Origin: an uncultured Chromatiaceae bacterium
Lineage (GTDB): Bacteria; Pseudomonadota; Gammaproteobacteria; Enterobacterales; Alteromonadaceae
DNA: 6,977 nt
Direction: 5' to 3'
Assembly: GCA_946481195.1 (NCBI GenBank)
Contig: CAMLNG010000198.1
Location: 1 to 6,977 of the forward strand
In this document: one piece after another, positions 4,095 through 6,977 of the stretch
Layout of the letters: every line of letters starts with the position of its first letter
Position numbering within the stretch: the stretch's first letter is position 1
Made by a program: the position numbers and the translations under genes
The notes under the pieces: model-generated
What the model saw: only the letters and a program-made list of their open reading frames with translations
What the model was told of the DNA's origin: nothing
Databases searched by the model: none

Positions 4095-6350
4095 ATGATT
4101 ATTTCTTCCCTGGCTGCAGTCTGGCTCAATACCGGACTGGCTGCGGCGCCCCATCAGTCCGCTGCGCAGCTGCAGCAGTTACAGCAACTCAGCAACGACA
4201 ATGCCCGTATCGTCCGTTTTGCCAGCCCGGAACAAGCCCGGTTGGCGGCTATTAGTCTGCATGACGCATTGCTTGGTGGCCGCTGGCAGGACAGCAGTCT
4301 GATCCTGCAGCTGGATGCTGCGGCAGAAGCCCGGTTAGCGCCTTATGCCGAATCTATTAGCCCAGCCTATATTTGGCAACAGCAGCAACTCACACAAGTG
4401 GTGCAACCGCTGACCGACGGGGTACAGAGCATTCCGGGTTATGCCTGTTATCCGACCGTCGAAGAAACCTACAGCCAGGCTGAACAGCTGGTGCGTGATT
4501 ATCCGGACTACGCCAGTTGGCACAAAATCGGCAGCGGCTACGCAAAAACCAAAACCGGCACTGGTTATGATCTGTATGTGCTGAAAATCACCAATCGTAA
4601 CAGTGGTGCTGCCAACAGAGCGAAGTTACTGGTCAATAGTGCCATTCATGCCCGCGAATACGCCACGGCGGCGCTCACGCTGGAATTTGCCAAAGACTTG
4701 CTGAGCAAAGCCGGCAAAGATGCGGATGTCGACTGGATGCTGGCGCAAAACGAAGTGCATCTGGTGCTGCAGACCAACCCGGAAGGGCGGAAAATCGCCG
4801 AAACCGGCGTGTCCTGGCGCAAAAATATCAATGACAGCGCCTGTAATAGCGCCACCTATGGCGTCGACCTGAACCGTAACTTCAGTTTTGGCTGGTTTGC
4901 GATCCCGAACGGCAGCAGTGGCAACAGCTGTGATTTAACCTACCGCGGTGTCAGTGCCGGATCTGAACCTGAAGTGCAGGCACTGGAGCAATATGCCCGC
5001 AGTATTTACCCGGATAAACGCGGGCCAGCGCGCACCGACGCGGCGCCGGACAATACTGCCGGTATTCATATTGATGTGCATAGTTTCAGCGAACTGGTGC
5101 TGTGGCCCTGGGGCGATACCAATACCCCTGCCCCTAACGGCACGGCATTAAAGGCGCTCGGCCACAAGCTGGCCTGGTTTAATAATTATGTCCCGACCCA
5201 GTCGATAGGTTTGTATCCGACTGACGGCACCAGCGATGGCGTCAGCTATGGTGAGCTCGGCGTGGCCGCGATCACCTTTGAAATTGGCACAGCGTTTTTT
5301 GAATCTTGTGCCAATTATCAGGCCAATGTGCTGCCAGACAATCTGCGTGCTTTGTATTACGCGCTTCGCGTCAACACTGCACCATATTTATTGCCGGCGG
5401 GGCCTGACCTCAGCCAGCTCAGTCTGAATACCACAGCCGACAATATTCCGCGTAATGTGCCGCTACAGTTCAAAGCGCTGGTCAGCGACAGTCAAAGCAG
5501 CGGTTATAACGGCGGTGTGCCTAACCAGATCATCCAGAGTGTGGAGCTGACGCTGGATCAGTGGCCTGATTTGGCAGGGGCCAGCAGTATCAGCATCAAT
5601 GCAACTGATGGCAAGTTTGATTCCGCCAATGAAACCATCAGCCATACCTTAGATATCTCGGGGCTCAGTGAAGGCCGCCACACCTTATACCTGCGCGCCA
5701 AAGACAGTGTCGGCAATCTGGGTCCTGTGTATGCCCGTTATATCAACGTGACAGCGCCGGTCGTGATAAAACCGCCGATGCCGGATTTCACCGTTGAATG
5801 TCAGTTTCTGCGTTGCCAGTTCCGCAATACTACGCTGAGTGACGCCAATTTGCCGTTAGAATTCAGCTGGACTTTCACTACCGGAGCCACCAGCACGGCA
5901 AAAGACCCGGTTTACACTTTTAGTGCGGCCGGCACTTATCAGCCTACGCTGAGTGTGACTCTGGCCGGTCAGACTGAACAGCGCAGCAAAGCTCTGCAAG
6001 TCTTTGCGGAACCGCAGTTACAGCTCAGCAGCAGCTGTCAGAACCTGAGCTGTACCCTGACGGCCAGTGCCAGCAGTCCGAATGGCCCGGTCGGTACAGT
6101 GCAGTGGACGGTGAATAATCAGACACTCAGCGGCCTCAGTGTCAATGTGACCTTTGCCACTGCCGGGACTTATCAGGCTGTGGCGGAAGTCAGCGACAGT
6201 GCCGGGCAGAAAGTGCAAAAAACATTGAGTGTGACAGTCACAGCGCCTGTGGTGGTGACTCCGGCTGAGCCTGCGGCGAAATCCTCGTCCGGCGGCAGTT
6301 TGGGCATCACCAGCTTGCTGTTGCTGTGCTTCATGCGGCGGCGGAATTAA
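4095..6350 (+). CDS. Secreted M14-family zinc carboxypeptidase with PKD-like domains and GlyGly-CTERM tail (751 aa)
   Basis: A likely extracellular metallopeptidase removing C-terminal residues from peptides. Residues 1-18 are a short signal peptide lacking the usual basic start, with cleavage near 'LAAAP'. After an N-terminal region (about 20-115), the M14 catalytic domain spans about 120-435. Zinc ligands are H185 and E188 in 'HAREY' and H329 in 'DVHS'. R242 ('WRKN') and N260-R261 in 'DLNRNF' bind substrate, Y374 ('LYPTDG') is the tyrosine position, and E396 in 'TFEIG' is the catalytic glutamate. All are present, so the enzyme should be active. A beta-sandwich module (about 440-554) is followed by two PKD-like domains (563-637 and 640-716), each with one C-x4-C pair. 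The tail 'SSSGGSLGITSLLLLCF' plus 'MRRRN' is a GlyGly-CTERM signal, processed by rhombosortase after type II secretion in known cases. The start at 4095 is the only ATG near the open end (in-frame TAA at 4071), with a weak GGAAG. It may be co-transcribed with the regulator 59 bases upstream. Confidence 0.93.
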   Translation: MIISSLAAVWLNTGLAAAPHQSAAQLQQLQQLSNDNARIVRFASPEQARLAAISLHDALLGGRWQDSSLILQLDAAAEARLAPYAESISPAYIWQQQQLTQVVQPLTDGVQSIPGYACYPTVEETYSQAEQLVRDYPDYASWHKIGSGYAKTKTGTGYDLYVLKITNRNSGAANRAKLLVNSAIHAREYATAALTLEFAKDLLSKAGKDADVDWMLAQNEVHLVLQTNPEGRKIAETGVSWRKNINDSACNSATYGVDLNRNFSFGWFAIPNGSSGNSCDLTYRGVSAGSEPEVQALEQYARSIYPDKRGPARTDAAPDNTAGIHIDVHSFSELVLWPWGDTNTPAPNGTALKALGHKLAWFNNYVPTQSIGLYPTDGTSDGVSYGELGVAAITFEIGTAFFESCANYQANVLPDNLRALYYALRVNTAPYLLPAGPDLSQLSLNTTADNIPRNVPLQFKALVSDSQSSGYNGGVPNQIIQSVELTLDQWPDLAGASSISINATDGKFDSANETISHTLDISGLSEGRHTLYLRAKDSVGNLGPVYARYINVTAPVVIKPPMPDFTVECQFLRCQFRNTTLSDANLPLEFSWTFTTGATSTAKDPVYTFSAAGTYQPTLSVTLAGQTEQRSKALQVFAEPQLQLSSSCQNLSCTLTASASSPNGPVGTVQWTVNNQTLSGLSVNVTFATAGTYQAVAEVSDSAGQKVQKTLSVTVTAPVVVTPAEPAAKSSSGGSLGITSLLLLCFMRRRN

Positions 6351-6359
6351 TCCGGAAGC
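6345..6359 (+). repeat. Right copy of the 15-bp direct repeat bracketing the peptidase gene
   Basis: This copy includes the last codon and stop of the peptidase gene and is identical to 4073-4087. It overlaps the first two bases of the hairpin that follows. Confidence 0.6.
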
Positions 6360-6383
6360 AGGGCAACTGTTGAGCTGCCCTGC
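6358..6383. terminator. Hairpin between convergent genes, possible bidirectional terminator
   Basis: GCAGGGCA and TGCCCTGC form a perfect eight-pair GC-rich stem around a ten-base loop, eight bases after the peptidase stop. On the plus strand no T run follows. On the minus strand the stem is followed by TTCCGGATTAATT, moderately T-rich. It fits a shared terminator for two converging genes, but a weak one without Rho. Confidence 0.55.
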
Positions 6384-6386
6384 CTA

Positions 6387-6426
6387 GTCAGGGCTCCAGC
6401 TGCAGCGTCAGGGCACCAGCTGCAGC
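6387..6426. repeat. Two tandem 20-bp units over the 3' end of the EAL gene
   Basis: Units 6387-6406 and 6407-6426 differ at one base (T or A at the ninth position). On the minus strand each unit contains CTGCAGCTGGWGCCCTGA, so each encodes an LQLxP-stop ending. Because the unit length is not a multiple of three, only the right-hand copy is in the frame of the EAL protein; the other is downstream of its stop. Confidence 0.75.
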
Positions 6427-6977
6427 TGCAACGCCCGTTGTTGCTGCTCCAGCAACTGCTGGAATTTGTCGGCCGGGATCGGTGGGCTGCACAAATACCC
6501 CTGATAGCGGTCGCACCGCTGTAACTTCAGAAACTCCAGTTGTTGCGCGGTTTCAACGCCTTCAGCCAATACTTTAAAGCCCAGGGTATGCGCGATGCCG
6601 ATGATGGCGGTTGCAATGGCCATGTCGTCCTGGCTGTGCGGAATATCATCGATAAACTTCTTGTCGATTTTCAGCACATCCAGTGGAAAACGTTTCAGAT
6701 AAGCCAATGACGAATAGCCGGTACCAAAATCGTCAATAGCGAGCCGGATGCCTAATCGGCGCAAATCATCCAGCACCTGCACCACCAGTTCCTGATTTTC
6801 CATCAATGCACTTTCGGTCAGTTCCAGTTCCAGGCAATGCGGCGGAAAGCCGGTATCGTTCAGGACCTGAGTGACCTGCTTACGCATGTCATAGCGCTTA
6901 AATTGTGCCGGTGACACATTGACCGCCAGTGTCAGGCGAGGCAAACCGGCTTCCAGCCATTGCTGGCCTTGCCGGCA
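6408..6977 (-). CDS. EAL-domain cyclic-di-GMP phosphodiesterase, C-terminal 189 residues (partial, runs off right edge)
   Basis: The frame is open to the right edge, so the true start lies outside; the first visible residues 'CRQGQQWLEAGLP' already belong to the domain. EAL domains hydrolyse the second messenger cyclic di-GMP, lowering it and favouring motility over biofilm. Visible catalytic-core motifs, numbered from the edge, are 'AVNVSPAQF' (N20), 'ELELTES' (E55), 'IDDFGTGYSSL' (D82, D83), 'LKIDKKFI' (K103), 'AEGVET' (139-143) and 'QGYLCSPPIP' (Q159). None of the metal or base residues visible is replaced, so activity is expected; the EAL triplet itself is beyond the window. Any sensory, GGDEF or membrane region would be upstream and unseen. 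The tail is glutamine- and leucine-rich ('LLEQQQRALQLQLVP') and ends in a short tandem duplication. The gene converges on the peptidase gene, and I see no functional link between them. Confidence 0.92.
   Translation of the reverse strand, partial: CRQGQQWLEAGLPRLTLAVNVSPAQFKRYDMRKQVTQVLNDTGFPPHCLELELTESALMENQELVVQVLDDLRRLGIRLAIDDFGTGYSSLAYLKRFPLDVLKIDKKFIDDIPHSQDDMAIATAIIGIAHTLGFKVLAEGVETAQQLEFLKLQRCDRYQGYLCSPPIPADKFQQLLEQQQRALQLQLVP

Noticed and set aside
4948..5427. Plus-strand 60-70 codon frames within the peptidase gene
   Set aside because: They fall in the conserved M14 catalytic domain in a different frame and have no supporting start signals.

Overview
The window looks like chromosome from an aquatic gammaproteobacterium of the Alteromonadales/Chromatiales type (Rheinheimera, Alishewanella or Shewanella-like). 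This is an inference from three things: a secreted M14 peptidase with PKD-like domains and a GlyGly-CTERM (rhombosortase) tail, an EAL-domain protein, and a signal-peptide-bearing RHS/YD-repeat protein. No rRNA or other marker gene is present to fix the genus.

Left third (1-2233, minus strand): a compact three-gene operon, visibly more A+T-rich than the rest. It reads from right to left. First is an 89-codon unrecognised gene starting at a GTG. Next is a 224-residue exported protein with two cysteine-containing repeats, ending in the signature of an RHS core ('HTDVLGS...YKPFGE'). Last is the first 430 residues of a large exported RHS/YD-repeat protein that runs off the left edge. The junctions are a 4-base ATGA overlap and a 1-base gap, so translation is probably coupled. 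The RHS gene has no stop within the window, and its variable C-terminal tip, which would define its function, lies outside.

Middle (2234-4035): a 142-base divergent intergenic region carries a TGACA/TGTCA inverted repeat. It is followed on the plus strand by a DesK-type sensor kinase and a DesR-type (NarL/LuxR-family) response regulator that overlap by about 20 bases. No fatty-acid desaturase, the classical DesKR target, is in the window.

Right (4036-6977): after a 59-base gap comes a 751-residue secreted zinc carboxypeptidase (M14) with an intact active site, a beta-sandwich linker, two PKD-like domains each with a C-x4-C pair, and the GlyGly-CTERM sorting tail. A perfect 15-bp direct repeat brackets this gene. 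A convergent, left-truncated EAL-domain phosphodiesterase closes the window, separated by a hairpin. A 20-bp tandem duplication covers its stop codon.

The most unusual element is the RHS operon: a small secreted protein carries an isolated RHS-core end motif immediately upstream of a complete RHS N-terminus. I found no tRNA, rRNA, CRISPR array or insertion sequence. There is no stretch longer than 300 bases without a gene.
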